NCBI RefSeq assembly: GCF_006715485.1
Contig: NZ_VFNH01000003.1
Coordinates: 124,001 to 188,000, forward strand
Direction: 5' to 3'
Length of the DNA stretch: 64,000 nucleotides
Source: Herbaspirillum sp. SJZ107
Lineage (GTDB): Bacteria; Pseudomonadota; Gammaproteobacteria; Burkholderiales; Burkholderiaceae_D
The notes under the pieces were generated by a model that made no database searches, was not told where the DNA came from, and saw only the letters and a list, made by a program, of their open reading frames with translations. Below, piece by piece: positions 24,076-34,000 of the stretch. Position numbers and translations under genes: made by a program. The first letter of the stretch is position 1. Each line of letters opens with the position of its first letter.

Positions 24076-26005
24076 GGTTTTGCGGGAAGCGCAGGTAGTA
24101 GCGCAGGCCCTGCCCCGGGCTGCTCTCGACCCGCAGCGTGCCTTTCAGGGCCCCGGTCACCAGGTTGAACAGGATGTGCCCGCCGAGGCCGCTGCCGCCG
24201 CTGCCGCGCTTGGTGGTGAAGAAGGGGTCGAACAGCTTGGCCAGCGTCTCGGCATCCATGCCGGCGCCGTCGTCGCCGTATTGGAAATCCACCATGCCCT
24301 CGGCGTCGAGCGCCGCACGCACATGAATGCGGCCGGGCTGGTCGTGCTCGAAGCCATGCAGCAGCGAGTTGACCACCATGTTGGTGACGATCTGCGACAC
24401 CGCGCCCGGAAAGCTTTCCAGCACCAGGTCCGGCGCGCACGCCACCTCGACCGCGACCTTGCGCCCTTTCAGTTTCGGCTGCAGCGACAGCAGCACTTCG
24501 TTCAGGTAGGTGCCCAGCGCGAAGCTGCGGATGTCATCCGAGGACTGGTCCACCGCCACCTGCTTGAAGCTGCGCACCAGGCTGGCCGCGCGCTGGGTAT
24601 TGGTGGTCATGATGCGCAGCGACTGGTCGACCACGTCGAAGAAGGCGCCGAGGCTGTCCTCGGTCATCTCGCCTGCCGCCAGCTCCTCGCGCGTCAGCTT
24701 CAATTCCTGCACCAGGTGGCTGGTGGCGGTGACGCAGATGCCGAGCGGGGTGTTGATCTCGTGCGCCACGCCGGCCACCATCTGGCCGAGCGACGCCAGT
24801 TTTTCCTGGCGCACCAGTTCCGACTGCGCTTCCTTCAGCTGGTGCAGGGCCTGGGCCAGCGCCGCGTTCTGCTGTTCCAGGCTGTCCTTGGCCTTGCGCA
24901 CGGCGCGGTCGGCCTGCATGCGCGCGAGCGCCACCGCCACGTGGCTGGCGATGAAGGCCAGCAGGTCGAGTTCGCTCTTGGTATACACCACGGTCGGGTC
25001 GTAGCTTTGCACCACCAGCACGCCATAGGCCTGGTCGTGCGCCAGCATCGGCGCGCCGATCCAGCTGGTGACGTCGATGTTCCCGAGCGGCTCCCGGACC
25101 TTGCCGGCGGCGCGCAGGCGCGCCACGCTGCCGGCGTCGTGCAGCTGCGCCTGGCGCGTCTGCAGCACGTGCGACACCATGCCGGCGCCGATCGGGAAGC
25201 GCTGGTTGGGGGTGTAGGTGTCGCGCTCGTCGGCGTAGTACGGCACGCTGATCTCGCCGCTGGACGGATGCGCCAGCGCGATCAGGAAGTTCTTCGCCAC
25301 CATCAGCTCGCCGACGATGCGGTGCAGGTTGGCCGCCAGCGCCTCGGGCTCGATGGCGGAAGCCGACAGGTCGGCGATCTGGTACAGCGCGTGCTGGACC
25401 TGCTCGGCGCGGCGGCGCTCGGCCACTTCGCGCGCCAGCGCGCGCGTGCGCTCCTGCACCGCGCGTTCCAGCCGGTCCATGCTTTGCAGGCCCTGCAGGG
25501 CATTCGAGACGTGGTTGGCGATCAGCGCGAACAGCGCTTCGTCTTCCGCGCCGTACGTGTGTTGAGGTAAATGGCTCTGGATTACGATGGCGCCCAGTAC
25601 GTCATGCTGCTGGTCGAACAGCGGACAGCCCATCCAATGTTCGGAAATGCTTCCGCGTCCCCAGTTGCGGCCGTTGTCGCGTGCGCGCATCTGGTCGGCG
25701 GTGATCGACATCGCCTTCTTGTTGAGCATGACCCAGGCCGTCGGCGACTGCTCGGGCGAGGCCAGCGCCACCCGTTCGTTCGGACTCGGGCCCTGGTCGA
25801 CGGTATCGACGAAGTAGACGAAGCGGACGGTGTTGTCCTCGCGCTCGGCGAGGGCTACATAGAAGTTATCCGCATACATGATGCGGCCCAGCGCGCGGTG
25901 GACGGCGCCGATGAATTCGGTGATGTCGGTGCAGCTTGCGGACAGCTGCCCGATTTCGAGCAACATGGACTGCACCGCTTCCAGGCGGTCAAGACGGCTT
26001 TCCAT
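24044..26005 (-). CDS. GAF-domain sensor histidine kinase, soluble
   Basis: The 653-residue product has no membrane helix. The start at 26005 has GGGAG 4-8 nt upstream; an ATG at 26023 has none. The order is: GAF 1 (~20-180, YADNFYVALAEREDNTVRFV), a coiled coil, GAF 2 (~215-370, NFLIALAHPSSGEISVPYYA), a second coiled coil, H-box LASLGQMVAGVAHEINTPLG, then N, G1 and G2 boxes (NMVVNSLLHGFEHD, YGDDGAGMD, GSGGSGLGGHILFNL). It autophosphorylates in response to a small molecule bound by the GAF domains; no cognate regulator is adjacent. Confidence 0.94.
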   Translation of the reverse strand: MESRLDRLEAVQSMLLEIGQLSASCTDITEFIGAVHRALGRIMYADNFYVALAEREDNTVRFVYFVDTVDQGPSPNERVALASPEQSPTAWVMLNKKAMSITADQMRARDNGRNWGRGSISEHWMGCPLFDQQHDVLGAIVIQSHLPQHTYGAEDEALFALIANHVSNALQGLQSMDRLERAVQERTRALAREVAERRRAEQVQHALYQIADLSASAIEPEALAANLHRIVGELMVAKNFLIALAHPSSGEISVPYYADERDTYTPNQRFPIGAGMVSHVLQTRQAQLHDAGSVARLRAAGKVREPLGNIDVTSWIGAPMLAHDQAYGVLVVQSYDPTVVYTKSELDLLAFIASHVAVALARMQADRAVRKAKDSLEQQNAALAQALHQLKEAQSELVRQEKLASLGQMVAGVAHEINTPLGICVTATSHLVQELKLTREELAAGEMTEDSLGAFFDVVDQSLRIMTTNTQRAASLVRSFKQVAVDQSSDDIRSFALGTYLNEVLLSLQPKLKGRKVAVEVACAPDLVLESFPGAVSQIVTNMVVNSLLHGFEHDQPGRIHVRAALDAEGMVDFQYGDDGAGMDAETLAKLFDPFFTTKRGSGGSGLGGHILFNLVTGALKGTLRVESSPGQGLRYYLRFPQNLKKRPLLAAA

Positions 26006-26106
26006 CGATCTCCCATTCAGCATATAAATGCACTAGAGAAATATTATCAGGTCAGCGCGCCTCATAGATCATTGTGTTGCGGAAATATTTCAGCCCAGCG
26101 ATACGT

Positions 26107-26598
26107 TCAGCGCGGCGCCCGGAAATCGTTGTCGACCCAGGTCATGGCCGAGGACGGCGACAATTTGAAGGTCGGCTGCACGCGCACCTGCGCCACCTGC
26201 TCGCCCATCTGGTCGACGGCGGTCAGCACGGCATACGGGTTGTCTTCGTCCGGCACGATGTCGAGCGTGATCTTCAGCTCGCCCTGCTCGGTGGAGACGA
26301 CAGTGCTCTTGTGCAATTGCGCGTGCAATTGCTGCTCGTGGCGCCGGATCACCTCGGAGGCGGTCTTGACCAGCGTGTGGAAAGCGTTGATGTCGAGCGG
26401 CTTCGGGTTCTTCTTGTCGCGCCCCATGGTCCAGGGGCCGACCAGGGCCGGTTCGGATTCGCCATCCTTGTACATGGCCACGGCCCAGCCGTCGTCGTCT
26501 TCGTTCTTGATGACGCGCGCGGTCCAGCCGTTGCCCTGCCACAGGCGCGCTTCCTGCACCGGAGCGTCATCGTCGCGGTCGGATACTTCGTCGTTCAT
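26107..26598 (-). CDS. Hypothetical protein, acidic, 163 residues
   Basis: This is a cytoplasmic acidic protein with no signal or membrane segment. The N-terminal half (EARLWQGNGWTARVIKNEDD, GWAVAMYKDGESEPALVGPW) looks like a small beta domain; the second half has a helix AFHTLVKTASEVIRRHEQQL and strands ending TFKLSPSSAMTWVDNDF. Codon use matches its neighbours. I do not recognise a family, and the Shine-Dalgarno is weak. Confidence 0.75.
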   Translation of the reverse strand: MNDEVSDRDDDAPVQEARLWQGNGWTARVIKNEDDDGWAVAMYKDGESEPALVGPWTMGRDKKNPKPLDINAFHTLVKTASEVIRRHEQQLHAQLHKSTVVSTEQGELKITLDIVPDEDNPYAVLTAVDQMGEQVAQVRVQPTFKLSPSSAMTWVDNDFRAPR

Positions 26599-26680
26599 GT
26601 GTCGGTCTCAATAGGGTAGGACAATTCCTAAAGAACAGATCATAGGAAATTCCGGCCCATGAAACAAGCTTTGACCACAT

Positions 26681-26712
26681 TTAAAACGCACCGGATCGGC
26701 GCATCCGGTGCG
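26681..26712 (-). terminator. Terminator of the 72-residue Pro-rich gene
   Basis: On the minus strand a 10-bp stem (CGCACCGGAT/ATCCGGTGCG, 6-nt loop) is followed by TTTTAAA, 35 bp after the stop of the gene at 26748-26966. Confidence 0.8.
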
Positions 26713-26747
26713 CGCGGGCACCGGAAGGCGGGTTGGATGGAGCCTGC

Positions 26748-26966
26748 CTACATGCGCAGCATGGGGATGCCCGGCGGCAAAATGGGTGGGCGGGGCGGCG
26801 CCTCGAGCGGGTCGATCGGCGGCGGTACCGGAATGATCCGGTTGAACGGGTTGATGATGATGGGTGGAATGGCAGGTGGCGCCGAGGGCGGATTTTTGTG
26901 TCCGGCCGCATCGGCCCATGCCATCTCGAATGTCATCCGATGATGCAGGCATTGAACGATGTGCAT
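26748..26966 (-). CDS. 72-residue proline-rich protein of unknown function
   Basis: An ATG at 26966 with a perfect AGGAGG 5 nt before it and a terminator after the stop mark this as the real gene; a 94-residue frame on the other strand has neither. The peptide starts MHIVQCLHHRMTFEMAWADA, then is dominated by Pro and Ile (PPSAPPAIPPIIINPFNRII, PPIDPLEAPPRPP) and ends GIPMLRM. It has no signal peptide. A second tiny Pro-rich gene at 37950-38120 shares the string PPIDP. Confidence 0.65.
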   Translation of the reverse strand: MHIVQCLHHRMTFEMAWADAAGHKNPPSAPPAIPPIIINPFNRIIPVPPPIDPLEAPPRPPILPPGIPMLRM

Positions 26967-27197
26967 AAGATCCTCCTGCGACAGAGCAGGCTGTCAGTAT
27001 AGACGCCGAGCCCCGCATTGCAAGGCTTGATTTGGCGCAAGGCTGGGCTCGATGGCGCCCCCAATTCGCCATCCGTTCATCCTGCCTGCCGCCGCTTCGG
27101 CCCCGCCAACATGCAGCCCGTCGCACCGGGCTGGAGGTGCCGTGGCCGCTGCCGGTACATTGGTGCCATGTCCACAAGCCACCCGAGAGGAGCCACC

Positions 27198-27560
27198 ATG
27201 AAAGACCGCACCGCCATCATCCTGCTGTTCCTGTTTGCCCTGCTGTGCTGGAGCGTCTTCGACGGCCACGGCACCCTGTTCATGGTGGACGGCGACCCGG
27301 CCGACGGTCCGCTGGAGGCGCTGATCGGGCTCGTGTTCGCGGGCAGCGGCATCGTGCTGGCCGGCTTCGTCCTGCTGCTGGTGGGCGGCCTGCTGGCCAT
27401 GGTGTTCGCCGGCGTCGGCATCGTGTGCGCCGGCAGCCTGGCCTTCGGCGCACTGGTGGTGGCGCTGGTCGTCGCGCCCTTCCTGCTGCCGTTGCTGCTG
27501 CCGCTGGCCGTCGTCTGGTACCTGGCACGCCGCGCGCGCCGCCAGCCGCGGATTGCCTGA
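27198..27560 (+). CDS. Small inner-membrane protein
   Basis: The ATG at 27198 follows GAGAGGAG (27185-27192); upstream in-frame starts lack this. The 120-residue product has a first helix (TAIILLFLFALLCWSVF), an acidic loop (DGDPADGPLE) and then about 75 hydrophobic residues forming two or three helices, closing with a basic tail (YLARRARRQPRIA). No family is recognised. It converges on the phosphoesterase gene. Confidence 0.75.
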   Translation: MKDRTAIILLFLFALLCWSVFDGHGTLFMVDGDPADGPLEALIGLVFAGSGIVLAGFVLLLVGGLLAMVFAGVGIVCAGSLAFGALVVALVVAPFLLPLLLPLAVVWYLARRARRQPRIA

Positions 27561-27565
27561 ACCTT

Positions 27566-28309
27566 CTATAAGCCTTCCACCAGGCGCATCGCGAACACGA
27601 TCGGCAGGCCGGCCGCGATCACCTTGCGCGCCGCCGCGCCATGGTCGTACGGCACCCGGAAATAGGTGACCGCACGGGCCTCGTCGTCGAAGATCGCGTA
27701 GGCCGCCATGTTGTTGTGATCGCGCGGCTGGCCCACCGCGCCGGGCAGCACGAGGTACTGGTGCTGCGGCTGCAGGGCGATGCGCTGGCCGGCCGAGGGC
27801 ACGTGGCGCCCCATGCGGCCGTCGTCGGCGCGCCGGTACAGGGCCGGCGCATGCACGTGGCCGGAAAACACGATCCGGCCGCGGCTGGCGCGCAGCGAGC
27901 GTTCGGCTTCCCCGACGCCATAGACGTATTCCCAGCGCGCCGGATCATGGGCGCTGGCATGCACGAAGCAGGCGTTGCCGTGGTGCTGGACCAGCGGCAG
28001 CGCCGCCAGGAAGTCGAGCTGCGCCGTGTCGAGCTGGCGGCGCGTCCACTCGATCGTCTCGCGCGCTTCCGCGTGCATCGAAGGGCGCAGCGCGCGCGTC
28101 ACCGCATGATCGTGGTTGCCCTGCACCGCCACCGCGCCGCGCGCCACGTAATCCATTACCGTGCGCACGACCCAGCCCGGGTCGGCGCCGTAGCCGACGA
28201 AATCGCCCGTGAAGGCATACTGGTCGACGCCCTGCCCTTCAGCGTGCGCCAGGCAGGCTTCCAGCGCCTCGCGGTTGGCGTGCAGGTCGGTGAGATGCGC
28301 GAGGCGCAT
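27566..28309 (-). CDS. Metallophosphoesterase family protein
   Basis: The 247-residue cytoplasmic protein carries the calcineurin-like phosphoesterase motifs in order: LTDLHANREAL (D-x-H), FTGDFVGYGADP (GD), VQGNHDHAV (GNHD), and later FVHASAHDP and VFSGHVHAPA (GHxH). It probably hydrolyses a phosphodiester or phosphoprotein with two metal ions. It follows queC by 18 nt on the same strand, so they may be co-transcribed, although no functional link is known. Confidence 0.92.
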   Translation of the reverse strand: MRLAHLTDLHANREALEACLAHAEGQGVDQYAFTGDFVGYGADPGWVVRTVMDYVARGAVAVQGNHDHAVTRALRPSMHAEARETIEWTRRQLDTAQLDFLAALPLVQHHGNACFVHASAHDPARWEYVYGVGEAERSLRASRGRIVFSGHVHAPALYRRADDGRMGRHVPSAGQRIALQPQHQYLVLPGAVGQPRDHNNMAAYAIFDDEARAVTYFRVPYDHGAAARKVIAAGLPIVFAMRLVEGL

Positions 28310-28327
28310 GGCGCGCAGCCTGGATGG

Positions 28328-29053
28328 TCAGGCTTTGTTGCCTTCCTGCGCGCGCTCCTGCGCGTACTGGGCGTAGCCGCGCGCGCGCAGCGCGCAGGCC
28401 GGGCACACGCCGCAGCCGTAACCCCAGTCGTGGGCGGCGCCGCGCTCGCCCAGGTAGCAGGTGTGGGTGTCGAAGCGGATCAGGTCGACCAGCGCCTGGC
28501 CGCCGCACTGCTCCGCCAGTTCCCAGGTCTGCTTCTTGTCGATCCACATCAGCGGGGTCTCGACCTTCAGGCGCGTGGCCATGCCGAGGTTGAGCGCGAC
28601 CTGCAGCGCCTTCATGGTGTCGTCGCGGCAGTCCGGATAGCCGGAGAAATCGGTCTCGCACATGCCGCCCACCAGCACGTTCAGCCCGCGGCGGTAGGCA
28701 ACGGTGGCGGCCACCGTCATGAACATCAGGTTGCGGCCGGGGACGAAGGTGTTCGGCAAGCCGTTTTCCTGCATCTTGATCTCGACGTCGCTGGTCAGCG
28801 CGGTATCCGAGATCTTGCCGATCAGCGACAGGTCGATCATGTGGTCTTCGCCCAGGCGCGCATCCCATTCGGGCGACAACGCGCGCATTTTCGACAGGAC
28901 GGTCGGGCGCACCGCGAGTTCGATCGCATGGCGCTGGCCGTAGTCGAAGCCGATGGTCTCGACGCGGGCATAGCGCTGCAGCGCCCAGGCCAGGCAGGTG
29001 GTGGAATCTTGTCCGCCACTGAACAATACGAGAGCGGTGTCTGCTTGAAGCAT
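28328..29053 (-). CDS. queC: 7-cyano-7-deazaguanine synthase
   Basis: QueC converts 7-carboxy-7-deazaguanine to preQ0 with ATP and ammonia in the queuosine pathway. The 241-residue product has the PP-loop motif SGGQDS (12-17), FVPGRNLMFMTVAA in the middle and four zinc cysteines at 199, 214, 217 and 220 (last three in CGVCPAC). Its length is normal for the family. No other queuosine genes lie in the window. It is divergent from tamA over ~100 bp; the Shine-Dalgarno is weak. Confidence 0.97.
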   Translation of the reverse strand: MLQADTALVLFSGGQDSTTCLAWALQRYARVETIGFDYGQRHAIELAVRPTVLSKMRALSPEWDARLGEDHMIDLSLIGKISDTALTSDVEIKMQENGLPNTFVPGRNLMFMTVAATVAYRRGLNVLVGGMCETDFSGYPDCRDDTMKALQVALNLGMATRLKVETPLMWIDKKQTWELAEQCGGQALVDLIRFDTHTCYLGERGAAHDWGYGCGVCPACALRARGYAQYAQERAQEGNKA

Positions 29054-29151
29054 ATTGATATTTCCGAAATTATTTTGCGAAACAAACCGTCCGCCATCAA
29101 ATTTGACAATACATTAAGATGTGGTCGGTATACAGAGATAACTGGAGTGAC

Positions 29152-31071
29152 ATGTTTTCCGCACGACCCAAACGAATGGCTGCGATGGCGCCGGCGCGAC
29201 CACGAATTTTGGCACAAATCGTGCTGGGCGTGAACGCGCTGTGCTTTGCCGCCGGGGCACTGGCCCAGGACAAGTCCCAGGACCCGGCGCGCGATCCGGC
29301 CCAGGCCGAAGCAAAAACCGGCCTCGACTACACCGTGCGGATCGATGCTCCGCGCAACCTGCGCGAACTGCTGGAAAACAATCTCGACCTGATGCGCTGG
29401 CGCGGCAATGCACGCATGGACCTCGAACAGCTGCAGCGCCTGGTCCGGGTGGCGCCGGAACAGGTGAAAACCCTGATCGCCACCGAAGGCTACTACACCC
29501 CGCAGGTCTCCGCCGGCCTCGACACCTCGGGGTCGAAACCGGTCGCGCGCGTGATCGTCGAACCGGGCCAGCCGGTCAACGTGACCGACGTCGACATCGA
29601 ACTGCGCGGCTTCGCGGCCGCCGACAAGGGCACCGGCTCCACGACGGCGCCGCTGGATGCGGCCGCCCTGCGCACCACCTGGACGCTGCCGGTGGGCGAG
29701 CGCTTCCGCACCGCCGACTGGGAAGGCGCCAAGCGCGGCCTGCTGCGCCGGGTGACGCAGACGCGCTTCCCGCGCGCCCAGCTGCTCGATTCCAGCGCCA
29801 CCGTCGATCCGGACAAGCACAGCGCCGTGCTCAAGGTGGTGCTCGACAGCGGCCCCGAGGTGCGCCTGGGCGCACTGAAAATCGAAGGCCTGAAACGCTA
29901 CCCGGCCAGCATCATCGAGAACCTGAACCAGATCCACCCGGGCGACGAATACAGCGAAGCGACGCTGCAGGCGCTGCAGGGCCGTCTGCAGGACACCGGC
30001 TACTTCAGCACGGTCGAAGTCAGCGCCGACATGTCGTCGGTGCTGAGCGAGCAGATCGGCGACCTGAACCAGGGCCAGGGACCGCAGCAGTCCGCCGCGA
30101 CCGGCCCGACCACGCTGCCTGTGCTGGTGCGCGTGAGCGAAAACAAGCGCAAGAACCTGTCGCTCGGCGTCGGTTATTCGACCAACACCGGCGCCCGCCT
30201 GCAGGCCAACTACGACGACCTGTTCGTGTTCGGCAAGCGCATGAAATCGAGCGTCCTGTACGAACAGAAGCGCCAGAGCGCGCGCACCGATTTTTATTGG
30301 CCGACCACGTCCAACGGCTACAGCAACAGCCTGGGCGGCGGCTACAAGCGCGAAGACCTCGAAGGCCAGATCACCCGCACCACCGACATCACGGCCAAGC
30401 GTTCCTGGGGCTCGCCGCTGCTCGAGCGCACCCTGACGCTGGCGGCGCTGACCGAACAGGTCACCATCGAAGGCGACACCGAGCCGACCTCGCGCGTGAA
30501 AAGCGTGCCGCTGACCTTCTCGATCACCAAGCGCGCGCTGGACAGCCTGGTGCTGCCGACCCGCGGCTACGTCGCCAACGCCCAGCTGGGCGGCGCCCTG
30601 CTGCCGGTCCTGACCGACGAAAAATTCGTGCGCCTGTACCTGCACGGCGTCGCCTACAAGCCGGTGGGGCCGTCGGGCACCCTGATCGTGCGCGGCGAAT
30701 TCGGCGCCGTCGGTTCCGGCGACAAGGCCGGCGTGCCGTCCACCTTCCTGTTCCGCGCCGGCGGCGACCAGTCGGTGCGCGGCTACGCCTACCAGGAACT
30801 GGGTGTCCCGGTCGGCAACGCCATCACCGGCGGCCGCTACCTGTTCACCGCCAGCGCCGAATACGACTGGTGGTTCAAGCCGCCCTACGGCGCGGCCATC
30901 TTCTACGACGCGGGTAACGCGGCCGACAACTTCAGCGACCTGAAGCCGAAGGTCGGCTACGGCATCGGCGCGCGCTGGCGCAGCCCGGTCGGCCCGCTGG
31001 CGGTCGACGTCGCCCGTGGCCAGGCGGTGAAAAAAGTCCGCCTGCACTTCTCACTTGGATTTACTTTCTGA
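29152..31071 (+). CDS. tamA: Outer-membrane translocation assembly protein TamA
   Basis: The start at 29152 has GGAG 6 nt upstream; a GTG/ATG 33 nt earlier is less likely. The 639-residue product has a signal peptide cleaved near GALAQ, three POTRA domains (~45-330; for example VRLGALKIEGLKRYPASIIE) and an Omp85 barrel (from ~345, GVGYSTNTGARLQANYDDL). The conserved lid motif is in FRAGGDQSVRGYAYQELG (V/I-R-G-Y/F). TamA inserts autotransporter-type and other outer-membrane proteins together with TamB, encoded by the next gene, whose ATG overlaps this stop by 1 nt. Confidence 0.95.
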   Translation: MFSARPKRMAAMAPARPRILAQIVLGVNALCFAAGALAQDKSQDPARDPAQAEAKTGLDYTVRIDAPRNLRELLENNLDLMRWRGNARMDLEQLQRLVRVAPEQVKTLIATEGYYTPQVSAGLDTSGSKPVARVIVEPGQPVNVTDVDIELRGFAAADKGTGSTTAPLDAAALRTTWTLPVGERFRTADWEGAKRGLLRRVTQTRFPRAQLLDSSATVDPDKHSAVLKVVLDSGPEVRLGALKIEGLKRYPASIIENLNQIHPGDEYSEATLQALQGRLQDTGYFSTVEVSADMSSVLSEQIGDLNQGQGPQQSAATGPTTLPVLVRVSENKRKNLSLGVGYSTNTGARLQANYDDLFVFGKRMKSSVLYEQKRQSARTDFYWPTTSNGYSNSLGGGYKREDLEGQITRTTDITAKRSWGSPLLERTLTLAALTEQVTIEGDTEPTSRVKSVPLTFSITKRALDSLVLPTRGYVANAQLGGALLPVLTDEKFVRLYLHGVAYKPVGPSGTLIVRGEFGAVGSGDKAGVPSTFLFRAGGDQSVRGYAYQELGVPVGNAITGGRYLFTASAEYDWWFKPPYGAAIFYDAGNAADNFSDLKPKVGYGIGARWRSPVGPLAVDVARGQAVKKVRLHFSLGFTF

Positions 31072-34000
31072 TGAACGCCGAAAACCAAACCCCGGATCCC
31101 GACACGCCCGCCGCGGCGGCGCACCCGCGCCGCTGGCCGCGCCGGGTCGCGATCGGCGTGGTCGTCACCGGCGTCGTGCTCGGCGGCGCCGTCTGGTACC
31201 TGGGCCGCGAGACCACGCTGCAGATGATCGCCCAGCGCGTTGCCAACGCCAGCGGCGGCAAGCTCACGCTGAGCGGCGTGAGCGGCTCGCTGTACGGCCA
31301 CATGCATGTCCAGCACGTCGTGTTTCGCACCGAGACCTCGGTCATCACCGCCGACAACATCGACATCGACTGGAAGCCCTGGCAATACCTGTCGCGCGGC
31401 GTCGAGATCAACAAGCTGTACGCGCAGTCGCTGCGCATGGAGACGCTCAAGGAAACCGACGAGCCGGCCACCATGCCCGAGCGCCTGGCGCCACCCTTCA
31501 AGATCGCGGTCGAAGACGCGCGCCTGGCCAGGCTGGTCATGGTCAACAAGGGCGTCGAGACGCCGATCGAGAATATCCGCGCCGGCCTGCACGGCGACAA
31601 GCAGCAGTGGAAGCTCGATTACGCGTCCGCCAGCACGCCGTGGGGCCAGGTGGCGGCCAACGGCACCATCAACAACGCCAAGCCGTACAAGCTGGCCGCT
31701 GACGCCACCCTGTCGCAGGACAAAACCCAGCCCGGCTCGGTCGGCGCCCAGCTGAAACTGCACGCCGGCGGCGACCTGCAGCGCACCGTGCTGGACGCCA
31801 GCGGCCAGGCCGCGCGCGCCCAGGGTACCGCCAACCTGGTATTGTCGCCGTTCGCCGAGATCCCGCTGCAGGCCCTCACGCTGAATGCGCGCAACATCGA
31901 TCCGGGCTTCTTCAACCCGTCGCTGCCGACCGCGGACCTGAACCTGGCCGTGTCGGCCAAGCTCGACCCGAACCGCAACGTCAGCGGCAGCGTCGATCTC
32001 GTCAACGACGGCCCGCAGGGCACCATCGACCAGCAGCGGCTGCCGCTGCGCGCGATGCGCGGCAAGCTGGGCGGCAACCTGTCGGCGATGCAGCTCGGCG
32101 ACGTGCTGCTCGACCTGGGCGGCGCCGGGCGCTTCACGGGCAGCGGCAGCGTGCAGCGCGGGCCGGAAGAAAAAGGCATCGGCACCGCGCAATTCACCCT
32201 GCATACCGACAGGATCGACCTCAAGCAGATCCATTCGAGCATGAAGCCGACGGCGATCGCCGGCGACCTCAAGATCGCCAACGAACAGGACACGCAGACC
32301 CTCAACGTCAACCTGAGCGACGCCGGCCTGCGCCTGGTGGCCGAAGCCGCGCTGGCCCACAACGAACTGACCGTGCGCCAGGCGCGCCTGTCGGCCGGCA
32401 AGGGCAGCGTGGCCCTCACCGGCAACGCCAGCCTGCTGGACAAGAAGCCGTTCAAGGTCAATGCGGTGGCCAGCCATCTCGATCCGGCCGCCTTCGGCGA
32501 CTTCCCGAAGGCCGACATCAATGCCGACATCAATGCCGCCGGCGCGCTGGCGCCGCAGTGGCAGGTCGCGGCCGACTTCGCGCTGCGTCCGAGCCGCCTG
32601 TTCGACCAGGCGCTCAGCGGTCGCGGCAAGCTGGCAGCCGATGCCGGCACCGGCGCACAGGGCAGCAATTCAGCGGGCAGCAACTCGGCGGCCGGCCTGC
32701 ACGTGCATGACGTGAATGCCACGCTGGCGCTGGGCCAGAACGCGGTCGACCTGCGCGGCGCTTTCGGCCGACCGGGCGAAACGCTGTCCTGGCGCCTCGA
32801 CGGCAAGCAGCTGAACGCCGTGCGCGCCGACCTGTACGGTTCCCTGCTGGCCAGCGGCGTCGTCAGCGGCAGCATGGCGGCCCCGCGCACCACCTTCGAC
32901 GTCGACGCGCGCGGCCTGGGCTGGGTCCCGGCCCAGCGCAAGAACAACAACGGCAGCCTGCGCGCCACCGGCGAGGCCTGGCTGGCTGGCCCGGAGAGTG
33001 CGCGCGTGGTCGAGGTGAAAGCCAAGGGCGGCATGCAGCGCCTGAACCCGGCCGCCTTCGGCGCGCCGCTGGCCGGCAGCATCAGCGGCAATTTCGATGC
33101 GACCGGCCGCACCGGCGCCAACATGGGCGGTTCGGTCAACCTCGACATCCTGCGCGAGTCGACGCTCTCGAATTCGCCGCTGTGGGGCTACGCGAAACTC
33201 ACGGCGGATAAACGCCACGTGTCGAACGCCGACGTCGACCTGCACCTGGGCGCCAACGTGATCGCCGCGAAAGGCGCGTTCGGCTCCGGCAAGGACACGC
33301 TGAACTGGCGCATCGATGCGCCGCAGCTGGCGGCAGTCGGCCCCGATTTCGGCGGCAGCCTGCGCGGCTCGGGCGCGCTGTCCGGCACCATGGACATGCC
33401 TTCGCTGAGCGCGGCGCTGGAAGGCCAGAACATCCGCCTGATGGGCACCCAGAACCTGCGCAGCCTGCGTGCCACGGCCAACCTCGGCGCCGGCCGCGGC
33501 GCTGCCGATCCGCTGGCGCTGGACGTGCAGGTGACGGATTACGCCAGCGGCGACACCCGCATCGCCGCGGCGCGCCTGCAATCGACCGGCACCCGAGGCG
33601 CCCACACCATCACGGCGTCGGCGCGCAGCGATACCTTCGACGCCGCCGTCGAAGTGCGCGGCGGCCTGTCCACCGACAAGAGGAACAACAGCGTCTGGGC
33701 CGGCACCCTGCAGACCCTGCAGAACCGCGGCCGCTACGCCTTGACGCTGGCGGCACCGACGCCGATCCGCATCGCCGCGGCGCCCGGTGCCGGCATCGCC
33801 GGCCTGGCCAAGCCCGAGCAGATCGCCTTCAACGGCGCCGTGGTGCGGCTGCCGGCCGGCGCCATCACGGTCGAATCGCTCTCCAAGGTGGGGCCGCGCT
33901 GGAGCTCGCGCGGCAGCGCCACCGGGGTGCCGGTCAGCTACCTGGCACAAGCCTCGGATGCGGTGCGCCAGAACCTGCGCGGCGACATGACGCTCGGCGC

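Noticed and set aside
26659..26943. 94-codon plus-strand frame opposite the 72-residue Pro-rich gene
   Set aside because: It has no ribosome site and runs through the minus-strand terminator, while the opposite frame has AGGAGG and a terminator in the right place.
28837..31047. 736-codon minus-strand frame across tamA and queC
   Set aside because: It overlaps tamA in antisense and queC in another frame; composition is typical of shadow frames and it has no recognisable domain.
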